DNA from: UBA1306 sp964396415
GTDB lineage: Bacteria > Spirochaetota > Spirochaetia > Treponematales > Rectinemataceae
DNA: 64,000 nucleotides
NCBI GenBank assembly: GCA_964396415.1
Contig: CAYNFM010000001.1
Location: forward strand, 1 to 64,000
Reading direction: 5' to 3'
Under the pieces are notes generated by a model. That model was not told the origin of the DNA and made no database searches. It saw only the letters and a program-made list of their open reading frames with translations. Of the stretch, positions 43,941 to 52,054 are shown piece after piece. Each line of letters opens with the position of its first letter. The first letter of the stretch is position 1. The translations under genes were made by a program, and so were the position numbers.

Positions 43941-45110
43941 TCAGGAGCGCAACGGGAAGGAAAGCAGCACGCGGGTGCCGACTCCGGGCTTCGAGCCGAT
44001 CCGGACCGTTCCTCCGTGGGCCTCGACGATATTCTTCACGATGAGCATGCCGAGTCCCGTTCCTCCCTGGCCCGATGCCGAGTAAAAGGGCTCGAAAACG
44101 TGGGCGAGCACGTCGGGGTTCATTCCTTCGCCGGTATCAGTCGTTTCAAAGACGAGCTTCTCGCCGACGCGGTAGGCCTTCAAGGCGAGGACTCCGCCCG
44201 AAGGCGTCATCGCCTTGCGGGCGTTGTCGGCGACGTTGAGCAAGGCGCGGAATACGCGCTCCGCGTCGATGATGACGGGCTCGTCATAGAGGAGGTCCTT
44301 CGCGATCGTTATGCCCGTCCTCGACAGGCGTTCGCCGACAGCCCCCTCGACTTTCGCGAAGAGCTCGCTCGGCCTAATGACGGCCATGTCCAGCCTGACT
44401 TCGCCACGCGAGTAATCCAGGAACTCGCTCGCCAGGCGCTCGAGCCTGTTCACCTCCGACATGCTCGCGGCGACGTGGCTGGCGAGCTTCTCGGGGTCGG
44501 AAAGTCTCATCTGCATGAGCTGGAGTTGTCCCTTGAGGATTGAAAGGGGGTTGCGGATGTCGTGGAGTATCAGGGATGAGAATTTCCCGAGGGTCGAAAG
44601 CCGCTCCGAACGCAGTCGTTCGGAATGGGCCTTCTTGAGCTGGGCATAGGCGCGCTCGAGCTCAGCGTTCCTCTTGCGCAAGTCGTCGACGAAGGAATCG
44701 TTCGAATTGCGGACCATATACGAAATGCCCGTCATGACGGAGAGGGCGATCGACGAACGTTCCCGGATAAGCCGCCGAAAATCGTCGCGATAGAGGTACA
44801 GGAGGCGGGTTTTCTCCTTGGCGACCACCGTCGCGCTTCGCGGCAGGTCGTCGATCAGGGCCATTTCCCCGAAGAAGCGCCCGCTTCCGTGGATGGCGAG
44901 GAGGTCGGGCTTGGGGTCGTAGAAGTTCTTCCAGACTTCTACCCTTCCTTCCATGACGATATAGAAACGGTCGGCCGTAGAGCCTTCGACGAAGATGACG
45001 TCCCCCGCATCGCGTTCCTCTTCCGCGCAGGACTCGGCCACGAGTCGGATTTCGTCGTCTGAAAGACCTTTGAAGAGATGGGCGCGCCTCAGAAAGGGGA
45101 ACCAATCCAT
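43941..45110 (-). CDS. Histidine kinase with N-terminal cyclic-nucleotide-binding domain
   Basis: 389 residues. A cNMP/Crp-like domain (about 1-125: FLRRAHLFKGLSDDEIRLVA, GRFFGEMALIDDLPRSATVV, where E and R sit in the phosphate-binding cassette) leads to a coiled coil, a HisKA domain with phospho-acceptor His in LILHDIRNPLSILKGQL, and an ATPase domain with N-box NVADNARKAM, DTGEGM and GGTGLGMLIVKNIV. Cytoplasmic. The ATG at 45110 is preferred; the longer frame to 45203 runs through a terminator-like hairpin and the 3' end of flaA. It may sense cAMP from the cyclase at 11686-13554; inferred. Confidence 0.88.
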   Translation of the reverse strand: MDWFPFLRRAHLFKGLSDDEIRLVAESCAEEERDAGDVIFVEGSTADRFYIVMEGRVEVWKNFYDPKPDLLAIHGSGRFFGEMALIDDLPRSATVVAKEKTRLLYLYRDDFRRLIRERSSIALSVMTGISYMVRNSNDSFVDDLRKRNAELERAYAQLKKAHSERLRSERLSTLGKFSSLILHDIRNPLSILKGQLQLMQMRLSDPEKLASHVAASMSEVNRLERLASEFLDYSRGEVRLDMAVIRPSELFAKVEGAVGERLSRTGITIAKDLLYDEPVIIDAERVFRALLNVADNARKAMTPSGGVLALKAYRVGEKLVFETTDTGEGMNPDVLAHVFEPFYSASGQGGTGLGMLIVKNIVEAHGGTVRIGSKPGVGTRVLLSFPLRS

Positions 45111-45126
45111 CTCCTCGCCAATAGAA

Positions 45127-45149
45127 AGAGCCCTCTTTGAGAGGGCTCT
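45127..45149 (-). terminator. Terminator of the flaA pair
   Basis: Perfect 9-bp stem AGAGCCCTC/GAGGGCTCT with a 5-base loop; on the minus strand TTTCTATT follows. It separates flaA from the kinase gene and argues for the shorter kinase start. Confidence 0.65.
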
Positions 45150-45196
45150 CCGCTCATCGAGCCCCGAAGCCGTCCCTGCGGCGACAGCTCCGGATT

Positions 45197-46024
45197 TCAC
45201 CATATATCGGGCATGTCGTCCGTATCGCGCGCATCTTCGGCGAATAGGTCGGTCACCGCGCGAAGGTCGTCCAGGTAGATGTAGTAGGTGCCGAAGTCCT
45301 CCGCGGGATCGCAGGCGATCTTAAAGCCGACGATCTTGATTCCCATATGGCTCGCGTAGTGGAAGTTGCGCTGGACGATGCCCGTACGGCCATCCGGGTT
45401 CTGCGGCGGAATCGCGACAGAGAGCTTCTTCCAACCTTCGAAGTTGAGCCTTCCCATCGGCAGCTCGAAATTGTTGCCGAAAAAGTCCTTGATCTCGACC
45501 CAGAGGACATGGTCGTAATTGCGCCCCGCCACCCAGACGGATATCGTCTTGGTGATGCCCTCGATCGGGATCGGCCGCTTGGCGGTGATGAATATCTCGT
45601 TGAAGCCGCGGGAATAGAACTCGGTCTTGACGCCGAGAACGTACTTGTTCGCGATTTTGGGATCCTGACCCGAATAGCGCGGATCCGCCAGGGGCTCGGC
45701 TGCGCTGCCTGCGGGCCTGCCCTCGAAGAGACGTGCGGCAATGATTCCTTCGTCGCTGGAAATCGAGGCGTCCCAGAAGCCGGCATCCTCGAATTGGTCG
45801 ACGGACACTTCCCTGAGCTTCTGCTGGGCCGTCTCGATGCCGATCTTGTTGGCATTGGGAGACGCGACATCCGAGGCTGTCGCTCCGGCAGCCGGCGCGG
45901 CGGCGCTTACCGACGGGGCAGAGGCGGCAGGAGCCGCGGCGGGCGCCGGAGAAGCGGCGGTCTGGGCAAAAACAGCCGAGGAAAGGGCCGCGAGCGCGAG
46001 CAGGGCAATGATGGTTTTCTTCAT
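45197..46024 (-). CDS. flaA: Flagellar filament outer layer (sheath) protein, FlaA family
   Basis: 275 residues. Signal peptide (MKKTIIALLALAALSSAVFA), an Ala/Pro-rich linker (about 22-60), then the FlaA domain: VDQFEDAGFWDASISSDEGI, ISVWVAGRNYDHVLWVEIKD, GRLNFEGWKKLSVAIP and a C-terminal strand series with YYIYLDDLRAVTD. FlaA coats the periplasmic FlaB core and influences filament stiffness. GGGAGG before ATG. Downstream of the other flaA by 12 bases. The Ala/Pro linker is longer than I would expect. Confidence 0.88.
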   Translation of the reverse strand: MKKTIIALLALAALSSAVFAQTAASPAPAAAPAASAPSVSAAAPAAGATASDVASPNANKIGIETAQQKLREVSVDQFEDAGFWDASISSDEGIIAARLFEGRPAGSAAEPLADPRYSGQDPKIANKYVLGVKTEFYSRGFNEIFITAKRPIPIEGITKTISVWVAGRNYDHVLWVEIKDFFGNNFELPMGRLNFEGWKKLSVAIPPQNPDGRTGIVQRNFHYASHMGIKIVGFKIACDPAEDFGTYYIYLDDLRAVTDLFAEDARDTDDMPDIW

Positions 46025-46036
46025 GTCGGTCCTCCC

Positions 46037-46798
46037 TTATTTTTTTGCGCCGAGGACGTCTTTATAGACGTCCGGATTGGACAGGGTGTTACCGTCGAAG
46101 AGGCTCTCGAAGGTATCGGTAAGGACCTTGATGGTGTTGAAGTTGAATTTCACGGCCTTGTCCAGCGGGTCGGTCGCAGTTTCGGTCCCCGGAATGACGA
46201 CTACCTCGTTCGGCCTCGTCCATATTCGGAATTTGACGAGGTAGAGGCCCTCGCGCCTGGGCAGGTATTTCTTGGATTGGGGTATGTTATCGGGGATGTT
46301 GATTCTGAGGTTCTTCCATCCGACGAAGGTCAAGTCGCCCATGGGGATCGTATAGACGATGCCTCGATAATCGCGGACGAAAGCCTCCAGATAATAATTG
46401 AAATTGCCCGACCAAACCCACAAGTCGAGCATCTTGACCCGTCCAGGCAAGGGAAGCTCGATGGGATTATCCTTGGTGCCGGGGATGATGTCGATCCAGT
46501 TGTACTCTTTCCGATCGAAAAGCATCGCCACGCTGAGGGACTTGGCATTTTGAGCGGCGGTCGGATCGTCTCCGAGAATTGCGGTCGGGCCGCCTTTGAT
46601 AAAGCCGATCCGAGGGAAATCGCCGGTCGAGAATTTGCTGCCCAGCACGAACCAATTTTGATCCTCGGGCTTGCTGAAATCTTGAACGACCCTGGATTCG
46701 AGATTAACCGTTGTCTCGTCTGCGAACAGCAATCCGATCCCTGGAAGGGACAATAAGGCGATGGTGATCAGGAGCGCCCGGTTAATGTGCTGTTTCAT
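46037..46798 (-). CDS. flaA: Flagellar filament outer layer (sheath) protein, FlaA family
   Basis: 253 residues. Signal peptide with hydrophobic core about 8-25 (LLITIALLSLPGIGLLFA); mature FlaA domain with VVQDFSKPEDQNWFVLGSKF, VKMLDLWVWSGNFNYYLEAF, GDLTFVGWKNLRINIPDNIP and a C-terminal VKFNFNTIKVLTDTFESLFDG. The paired arrangement with a second flaA resembles treponemal loci. It is first gene of the unit driven by a perfect consensus promoter. Confidence 0.88.
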   Translation of the reverse strand: MKQHINRALLITIALLSLPGIGLLFADETTVNLESRVVQDFSKPEDQNWFVLGSKFSTGDFPRIGFIKGGPTAILGDDPTAAQNAKSLSVAMLFDRKEYNWIDIIPGTKDNPIELPLPGRVKMLDLWVWSGNFNYYLEAFVRDYRGIVYTIPMGDLTFVGWKNLRINIPDNIPQSKKYLPRREGLYLVKFRIWTRPNEVVVIPGTETATDPLDKAVKFNFNTIKVLTDTFESLFDGNTLSNPDVYKDVLGAKK

Positions 46799-46849
46799 CC
46801 TTGAAACTCCTTTGACGGTACCGCTGACAGGAGCCTGCGGCTAGATTGG

Positions 46850-46878
46850 ATTATATTTTCGGCATAGTCATTTGTCAA
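46850..46878 (-). promoter_or_regulatory. Perfect consensus promoter of the flaA pair
   Basis: Minus strand: TTGACA (46873-46878), 17-base spacer, TATAAT (46850-46855). Exact match to the housekeeping consensus, starting two bases after the stop of the upstream lipoprotein gene. The leader to the ATG is about 45 bases. Confidence 0.85.
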
Positions 46879-46879
46879 A

Positions 46880-48055
46880 CTATAAGCCTAAAAAGCTTTG
46901 ACCGCTAGTGGCTTTATCCCCAACCTTTCGCGCGTAACGCGAGCCCCAAGGTGCCGCCTTTCGGCGCCGGAGTCTCCTTCTCTGGGCTTCGGAAAGGAAA
47001 TAGGCGAAATCGAGCTTTCCGGCGTAAATAGCCCTCGCGGAGGGACCCGGCTCGAGGATTGCGGGGACGGTTTTTGCGCCGCCGCCGCCGGCAGACCGCT
47101 CGATCGATGCATTCGACCCCCTTTCTCCGGCGGAGAGTATCCCGAATTCGCTCGCAATGGCCTCGGCAAGGGCGATATCGTTCGGAAATATGCGAAAAGC
47201 GAGGGCATCGGGCGTCTCGGGAGCCGCGAAATCGGCGCCGATCGCCAATCCAGGCCGCTCTGCGGCCTCTATCGCGACGCCCGAAGTCGAACCAAGTGCG
47301 ATGAAGAGTACGCGAATGTCGGAACCGAGAAGATCGGCCACTGCAGAACGAGCATCGACTGCCGATGAAGGCTTTTCCGATTTCTGCGATGAGGTCGAAG
47401 AGCCGATCGCGCTCTCGTCCTCTTCCTCGCCAAGATCCCTTACGAGAAGCGGCCGGCCTTTAGAGATCTCGGAATAGGCTACTGAAAAGGAGTCCAATGC
47501 TCCGCGAGACCTCGATGGCGATTCGGAGAAAATCACGCCGCAGGAAGGCGAGCCGCCCTCCTCGGATAGAGCGGCGACGAAGGCGCCCGCGGCCGCGCCC
47601 GCGGCTCGATACGCCGGCCGGATGTCGGTGTTGGCGGTCCAGAGGCCGGGCTCTCCCTGGCCCCGCCATTCCGGCACGATCAAGGGCGGGTCGCCTGTCC
47701 ATGCCCCATTCGCAAGTATGGCTTTGGCGATGAGGGGGCTTGCGACTAGGACACAGGGAATCTTCTTGCTTTTCTCCTCCGCAATCGCGGCGTCATAGGC
47801 CTTTCCGGCGCTTTCCGTCAGCGCGACGGGAATGATCAGGGGCCGGTCGAGGAAGCCGACAGGGCCGCTGCCGAAAAGCGACTTCTCCTCGAGTCTCGCC
47901 GCGAGGCCGGGTCGGGCAGCCGCGAAGGCCTCGTCGAGAGCTACGATTGCCTTCGCTCGCACGGGGATCAAGCCGCAAGATGCAAGCAGCTCGGCCGCTC
48001 CGAAGACCAACCCGACGATGGCGAGGACAGCCGGGAAGGACGATGATCGGCGCAT
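46880..48055 (-). CDS. Lipoprotein with periplasmic-binding-protein-like fold
   Basis: 391 residues. Signal peptide ending in a lipobox (ELLASC, Cys about residue 27). The rest shows alternating strand/helix units of the type I periplasmic binding fold (IIPVALTESAGKAYDAAIAEEKSKKIPCVLVAS, then GVIFSESPSRSRGALDSF and VRVLFIALGSTSGVAIEAA-like segments). Ligand unknown; no permease is adjacent, so it may be a receptor or solitary binding protein. The tail (from about residue 350) is Arg-rich. Confidence 0.72.
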   Translation of the reverse strand: MRRSSSFPAVLAIVGLVFGAAELLASCGLIPVRAKAIVALDEAFAAARPGLAARLEEKSLFGSGPVGFLDRPLIIPVALTESAGKAYDAAIAEEKSKKIPCVLVASPLIAKAILANGAWTGDPPLIVPEWRGQGEPGLWTANTDIRPAYRAAGAAAGAFVAALSEEGGSPSCGVIFSESPSRSRGALDSFSVAYSEISKGRPLLVRDLGEEEDESAIGSSTSSQKSEKPSSAVDARSAVADLLGSDIRVLFIALGSTSGVAIEAAERPGLAIGADFAAPETPDALAFRIFPNDIALAEAIASEFGILSAGERGSNASIERSAGGGGAKTVPAILEPGPSARAIYAGKLDFAYFLSEAQRRRLRRRKAAPWGSRYARKVGDKATSGQSFLGL

Positions 48056-48061
48056 GGGGCT

Positions 48062-48090
48062 ATCCTATCTGTGGTGCGCCATCGTCGCAA
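48062..48090 (-). promoter_or_regulatory. Leaderless-type promoter of the lipoprotein gene
   Basis: Minus strand: TTGCGA (48085-48090), 17-base spacer, TAGGAT (48062-48067), six bases, ATG at 48055. Confidence 0.5.
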
Positions 48091-48139
48091 TCGGTCCATC
48101 CGCGGAAGCCGGGATGTGTATCGCTGGCAAGGCGAGGAC

Positions 48140-48168
48140 TTGACTCGTGCAAGCTCGGCCCATAAAAT
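48140..48168 (+). promoter_or_regulatory. Promoter of fba
   Basis: TTGACT (48140-48145), 17-base spacer, TAAAAT (48163-48168). A leader of about 70 bases ends in AAGGAG before the ATG. Confidence 0.65.
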
Positions 48169-48244
48169 TAAACATCGTCGAGAGGAGCTTCAAGGCTTTT
48201 TACCTGGCCCTGCCGCCCACTTTCAGATCCATAAGGAGCGTTAA

Positions 48245-49243
48245 ATGCCAAGCTACACGGAGCTCGGGCTCGTCAATACGGTCGAGCTCTTCAAGAAGGC
48301 GGTGAAAGGCGGCTATGCTATTCCCGCTTACAATTTCAACAATATGGAACAGTTGCAAGCCATAGTCTCGGCCTGCGTCGAGACGAAGAGCCCCGTCATT
48401 CTCCAGGTATCCGCCGGCGCTCGTAAATACGCCAACCAGACTATGCTCCAATACATGGCCAAGGGCGCGGTCGAATACGCGAAAGAACTCGGTTGGAATA
48501 TCCCGATAGTCCTCCACCTGGACCACGGCGATAGCTACGAGCTCTGCAAAAGCTGCATCGAGTCGGGGTTTTCGTCGGTGATGATCGACGGCTCTCATCT
48601 GCCTTACGAAGAGAACGTAAGGCTGACCAAGCAGGTCGTCGATTTCGCCCATGCTCAAAAGGACTACGTTTCGGTCGAAGGCGAACTCGGCGTCCTAGCC
48701 GGCGTGGAGGACGACGTCTCTGCCGAGCACTCTAACTATACCCAGCCTTCCGAAGTCCAGGACTTCGTCAAGAAGACCGGCGTGGACTCCCTCGCCATCT
48801 CCATCGGCACGAGCCATGGGCGTACAAAGTTCAAGCCGGAGCAGTGCACCAGGACCGACGATGGCATCCTCATCCCGCCTCCTCTCAGATTCGATATCCT
48901 AGAGGAAATCGAGAAGCGTCTGCCCGGCTTCCCTATCGTCCTTCATGGCTCCTCGAGCGTGCCAATCGAATACGTTAAGCTCATCGAGAAGTACGGCGGC
49001 AAGCTTTCGGATTCGGTCGGCATCCCGGAAGAGCAGCTGCGCAGGGCGGCCAAGAGCGCCGTGTGCAAGATCAATATCGATTCCGACGGCCGCCTCGCCA
49101 TGACGGCCATGATCCGCAAGGTCTTCTACGAAAAGCCGGACGAGTTCGATCCTCGCAAGTACCTCGGTCCCGCGCGCGACGAGCTCAAGAAGCTTTACGC
49201 CCATAAGAATCAGAACGTCCTAGGTTCCGCCGGCCGCGCATAA
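48245..49243 (+). CDS. fba: Class II fructose-bisphosphate aldolase
   Basis: 332 residues, Zn-dependent TIM-barrel aldolase of glycolysis. Metal and substrate motifs: LHLDHGDSYELCKSCIESGFSSVMIDGSH, EGELGVLAG, ISIGTSHGRTKF, LHGSSSVP and KINIDSDGRLAMT. Length fits the class IIB group. Own promoter; ends before a converging membrane protein gene. Confidence 0.94.
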   Translation: MPSYTELGLVNTVELFKKAVKGGYAIPAYNFNNMEQLQAIVSACVETKSPVILQVSAGARKYANQTMLQYMAKGAVEYAKELGWNIPIVLHLDHGDSYELCKSCIESGFSSVMIDGSHLPYEENVRLTKQVVDFAHAQKDYVSVEGELGVLAGVEDDVSAEHSNYTQPSEVQDFVKKTGVDSLAISIGTSHGRTKFKPEQCTRTDDGILIPPPLRFDILEEIEKRLPGFPIVLHGSSSVPIEYVKLIEKYGGKLSDSVGIPEEQLRRAAKSAVCKINIDSDGRLAMTAMIRKVFYEKPDEFDPRKYLGPARDELKKLYAHKNQNVLGSAGRA

Positions 49244-49345
49244 GGCGGAGAAGCGATCGCGAGCGAAGCCGCGCGAAGGGCAAAGCCGCTCCCTGCCTCT
49301 TTTCACGCAGCTTCGCGGGCGACTAAGCGAAAATCGAGCCGCGAA

Positions 49346-49999
49346 TCATTCGTCGAAGGGGATGGCAGCCCTGCGCCTGAGTTCCTCGTAGGCGAGGAAA
49401 CCTGTCCAGAGGCCGAGGACGGCAATCAGAAGGATAGACAAAGGCCAGAGACGAGCGAGGAAAAAATAGGGACAGAGCGAAGCTAATAAGGTTACCGCGG
49501 CGACGCCGACTATGCGCATGGCGAGGGCGAAGCCATAGCTTTGGTTTATTTGCGTCATCGCCTTCGGCATGGCGAGGCAGATCGCCGCTAGTATGAATGG
49601 TAAAAGGAAAAGCGTGTAGGGCGATGGGCTGCCCCATGCTCTCGCGGTTTCGCAGACTCCTACCGGAGAAAGCGCGCCCGCGTAGAAAGCGGTGAGACGG
49701 CGCGCCTCAGTCCCCGGCGGCAGGCGATCGCCTAACTTGAAGAAAACGAGATAGGCGAGGGCGGGAAGGACGGCGTATGGCAGGAGTCTGTCTGCCCATT
49801 CATGGAAGCATATAAGGAAAGAACCGTAACGCGCCGGGACGATCGAACCCAATATGCGCGCGATGAGCCATGTGGGTATGAACGCGGCGACACCCTTCGC
49901 GAATGCCCCGCGGGTTTGAGCGAACTCGCTTCGCGGATACTGGTCCAAGACCAGCAGCAGGAAGCCGAGGGGCAGTCCGAATAGCAGGAATAAATACAT
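49346..49999 (-). CDS. Integral membrane protein of unknown function
   Basis: 217 residues with about six hydrophobic segments spread along the chain (first MYLFLLFGLPLGFLLLVLD, last LWPLSILLIAVLGLWTGFLAY). No recognised motif. ATG at 49999 has no ribosome binding site and lies six bases after a weak -10. Confidence 0.65.
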   Translation of the reverse strand: MYLFLLFGLPLGFLLLVLDQYPRSEFAQTRGAFAKGVAAFIPTWLIARILGSIVPARYGSFLICFHEWADRLLPYAVLPALAYLVFFKLGDRLPPGTEARRLTAFYAGALSPVGVCETARAWGSPSPYTLFLLPFILAAICLAMPKAMTQINQSYGFALAMRIVGVAAVTLLASLCPYFFLARLWPLSILLIAVLGLWTGFLAYEELRRRAAIPFDE

Positions 50000-50005
50000 T
50001 GACCG

Positions 50006-50035
50006 AAGCTAACACGGTCCCTTGGACGGATGCAA
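50006..50035 (-). promoter_or_regulatory. Possible leaderless-type promoter of the membrane protein gene
   Basis: Minus strand: TTGCAT (50030-50035), 18-base spacer, TAGCTT (50006-50011), six bases, ATG at 49999. The -10 is a weak match. Confidence 0.35.
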
Positions 50036-50058
50036 GCCGGGACGGGTCCCTCGTCGGA

Positions 50059-50529
50059 TCAGCCCATGCTGAGCAGATCCAGATGGTCCTGCGCCCAGCT
50101 CGATCGCTTGCGGGCGGACTCGGCCTCGCCCGCAAGGCGTTCGGCGATGACGCTTGAAAAGGGAAGGGCTGCCCCCGCGACGGCGGCGAGGAGCTCGTGA
50201 TCGGCGGCTTCGAGCTCGGTCATGGCCGATAAAAGGATTTTGGGTTCCGTCATCGGTTCGTGCGATGCGAGCTTCCCGTCGATGAGGGCGGCAGGAGATG
50301 GCTCGACCTCGAACTCGACTTCGAGTCGAGGCAGTGCCGAAACTGAGAGCTCGGAGGCCGCTTCTCCGAGAGCCTTGCCTAATTCGAAGCGCTGCTCGAT
50401 GATCGAGGATGCGAGGCGCGATACCGGGCCGGGCGTCAGGCGTCTCGCCCATTCGCGATAAGCCGTGAGGATCGCCGAGTTGCGAGATATGAGCTCTGTC
50501 AGGGCCATGGGAAGCTGCAGGCTCTTCAT
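50059..50529 (-). CDS. Helical protein of unknown function
   Basis: 156 residues, no signal peptide, mostly helical (LISRNSAILTAYREWARRL at the start; MTELEAADHELLAAVAGAALPFSSVIAERL late). The second half has the feel of a short four-helix bundle, but no metal-binding pattern is clear. The transcript is predicted leaderless, six bases after the -10. Confidence 0.6.
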   Translation of the reverse strand: MKSLQLPMALTELISRNSAILTAYREWARRLTPGPVSRLASSIIEQRFELGKALGEAASELSVSALPRLEVEFEVEPSPAALIDGKLASHEPMTEPKILLSAMTELEAADHELLAAVAGAALPFSSVIAERLAGEAESARKRSSWAQDHLDLLSMG

Positions 50530-50535
50530 ATATAG

Positions 50536-50565
50536 AGTGTAGACGCCATATGCTCACTGTGTCAA
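50536..50565 (-). promoter_or_regulatory. Leaderless-type promoter
   Basis: Minus strand: TTGACA (50560-50565), 18-base spacer, TACACT (50536-50541), six bases, ATG at 50529. Confidence 0.65.
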
Positions 50566-50583
50566 ACGAATAGGTCTCTCCTC

Positions 50584-50611
50584 TTTACTCGTTACCTGGC
50601 CTTGTGATAAT
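50584..50611 (+). promoter_or_regulatory. Candidate promoter of infC-rpmI-rplT
   Basis: TTTACT (50584-50589), 16-base spacer, GATAAT (50606-50611) with an extended TG at 50603-50604. Leader of about 60 bases to the TTG start. Confidence 0.45.
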
Positions 50612-50676
50612 ATGCTTTTTACGTATTGTTCGTTCGGAACCGGCCGCGGGGTCGCGGTCAGGCCGAAGGAGGTCAG

Positions 50677-51252
50677 TTGGCAGATAAAGACTTGCGGATC
50701 AACGAGCAGATCCGTGTCCGCGAAGTGCGGCTCGTAGACGATAAGGGCGAGCAGAAGGGCATTGTCCCGACGCTCGAGGCTATCAAGATGGCCCGCGACC
50801 TCGGCTTGGATCTCGTCGAAGTCGCGCCGCAGTCGGTACCGCCGGTATGCAAGCTGCTGAATTACGGCAAGTTCAAGTTCGAACAAGAGAAGAAGATAAA
50901 GGAATCGAGGAAGAAGATTCGTGTGGGCGAGCTCAAGGAGATCCGGATGCAGCCCAAGATCGCGGGGCACGATCTCGATTTCAAGTCCGAGCACGTCAGG
51001 GAATTCCTTGAGGACGGTTTCAAGGTCAAGGTGACAATCCGCTTTCGCGGCAGGGAGCTGGCTCATACCGAGATAGGCGAGCAGGTCCTGAAGCGCGTCC
51101 TCGTCAAGCTCGAGGGATTTTATGTAATGGAGAAGACGCCTTCGATGGAGGGCCGTTTCATGTCCATGGTGCTCCAGCCCAAGGCTTCGATCATCAAGAA
51201 GACCGCAGCTCCGGCCGCCGAAGAGTTGCCTGTTGCGGAAGCGAAAGAGTAG
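50677..51252 (+). CDS. infC: Translation initiation factor IF-3, TTG start
   Basis: 191 residues. N-domain DLRINEQIRVREVRLVDDKG, linker with KIKESRKKIRVGELKEIRM, C-domain DFKSEHVREFLEDGFKVKVT and FRGRELAHTEIGEQVL. TTG at 50677 follows AAGGAGGT by three to four bases. A rare or weak start is typical of infC, where IF-3 represses its own non-AUG initiation. A short C-terminal Ala/Glu tail extends beyond the usual end. Confidence 0.95.
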   Translation: MADKDLRINEQIRVREVRLVDDKGEQKGIVPTLEAIKMARDLGLDLVEVAPQSVPPVCKLLNYGKFKFEQEKKIKESRKKIRVGELKEIRMQPKIAGHDLDFKSEHVREFLEDGFKVKVTIRFRGRELAHTEIGEQVLKRVLVKLEGFYVMEKTPSMEGRFMSMVLQPKASIIKKTAAPAAEELPVAEAKE

Positions 51253-51276
51253 CGATAGTAGCAAGGACGGATAGAC

Positions 51277-51477
51277 ATGCCCAAGATGAAGACAAAGAAA
51301 GCCGCGGCGAAGCGCTTTTCCCTGACGGCCAGCGGCAAAGTTAAGTACAAGAAGATGAATCTTCGCCATATCCTGACGAAGAAGACGACAAAGCGAAAAA
51401 GAAATCTTCGCAAATCGGGTTACGTCAATCCCGTCGCGACCGGGCAGATCAAGAAGAAGCTGCTTCCTTACGGTTGA
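51277..51477 (+). CDS. rpmI: 50S ribosomal protein L35
   Basis: 66 residues, highly basic: MPKMKTKKAAAKRFSLTASG at the start, LRHILTKKTTKRKRNLRKSG in the middle. Second gene of the conserved infC-rpmI-rplT set, 24 bases after infC. Confidence 0.96.
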   Translation: MPKMKTKKAAAKRFSLTASGKVKYKKMNLRHILTKKTTKRKRNLRKSGYVNPVATGQIKKKLLPYG

Positions 51478-51690
51478 TTCGGAGGAGGGACCCATGCCCC
51501 GCGGCTCGCCGCGAGGTCGTTCATTCGGAATGAGCGGCTCGGGCGGAATAAATCCGTCAAGGGCTGGTTTAGGACTACGTTAGGGTTGCCCTGTCCAGCG
51601 TAGTCTCGAGATGCCGGAGGCTTCGGGCCAAAATCCGGCGTTCCGTGCCGCCCTTTGCGGCTGCGCGTATACGAAACGAGGAGCGCTAAG
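51478..51690 (+). promoter_or_regulatory. Structured rpmI-rplT intergenic leader
   Basis: 213 non-coding bases where these genes are usually close together. Helices visible: TCATT/AATGA with loop CGG (about 51520-51532), GACTACG (51573-51579) with CGTAGTC (51599-51605), and GCCGC (51647-51651) with GCGGC (51657-51661). It may be an L20-binding autoregulatory site or hold a processing site. Confidence 0.45.
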
Positions 51691-52050
51691 ATGTCTAGAT
51701 CGGTCGCTGGAACGAAGAGAAAGGATCATAGGAAGAAGATCCTCGGCCGGGCCAAGGGCTTCTGGGGTCGCAGGCATTCCAATTATAAAGTCGCCAAGGA
51801 CGCTGTGGCCAAGGCGCTGTCTTATTCCTACCGCGACCGTCGCGATAGGAAGGGCAGCTTTCGCCGTCTATGGATCGCGCGCATCAATGCCGCGTGCCGT
51901 AACGAGAGTATCTCCTACAGCCGCTTCATCGAGGGCCTCGCGAAGGCCCATGTGACGGTGGACCGCAAGATGCTCGCCGACCTGGCCCTGCGCGATCCCG
52001 CCGGATTCACGGCCGTGGTCGAGAAGGCCAAGGCCGCGCTCGAGGCTTAG
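51691..52050 (+). CDS. rplT: 50S ribosomal protein L20
   Basis: 119 residues: KRKDHRKKILGRAKGFWGRR near the start, then YSYRDRRDRKGSFRRLWIAR and SYSRFIEGLAKAHVTVDRKM. It binds 23S rRNA early in assembly and represses its own operon in other bacteria. ATG at 51691 behind GAGGAG. The next gene begins four bases after the stop. Confidence 0.96.
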   Translation: MSRSVAGTKRKDHRKKILGRAKGFWGRRHSNYKVAKDAVAKALSYSYRDRRDRKGSFRRLWIARINAACRNESISYSRFIEGLAKAHVTVDRKMLADLALRDPAGFTAVVEKAKAALEA

Positions 52051-52054
52051 GGCC

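Noticed and set aside
45111..45203. N-terminal extension of the cNMP-domain kinase
   Set aside because: It would be encoded through a terminator-like hairpin and overlap the flaA stop; the cNMP domain starts at the ATG at 45110.
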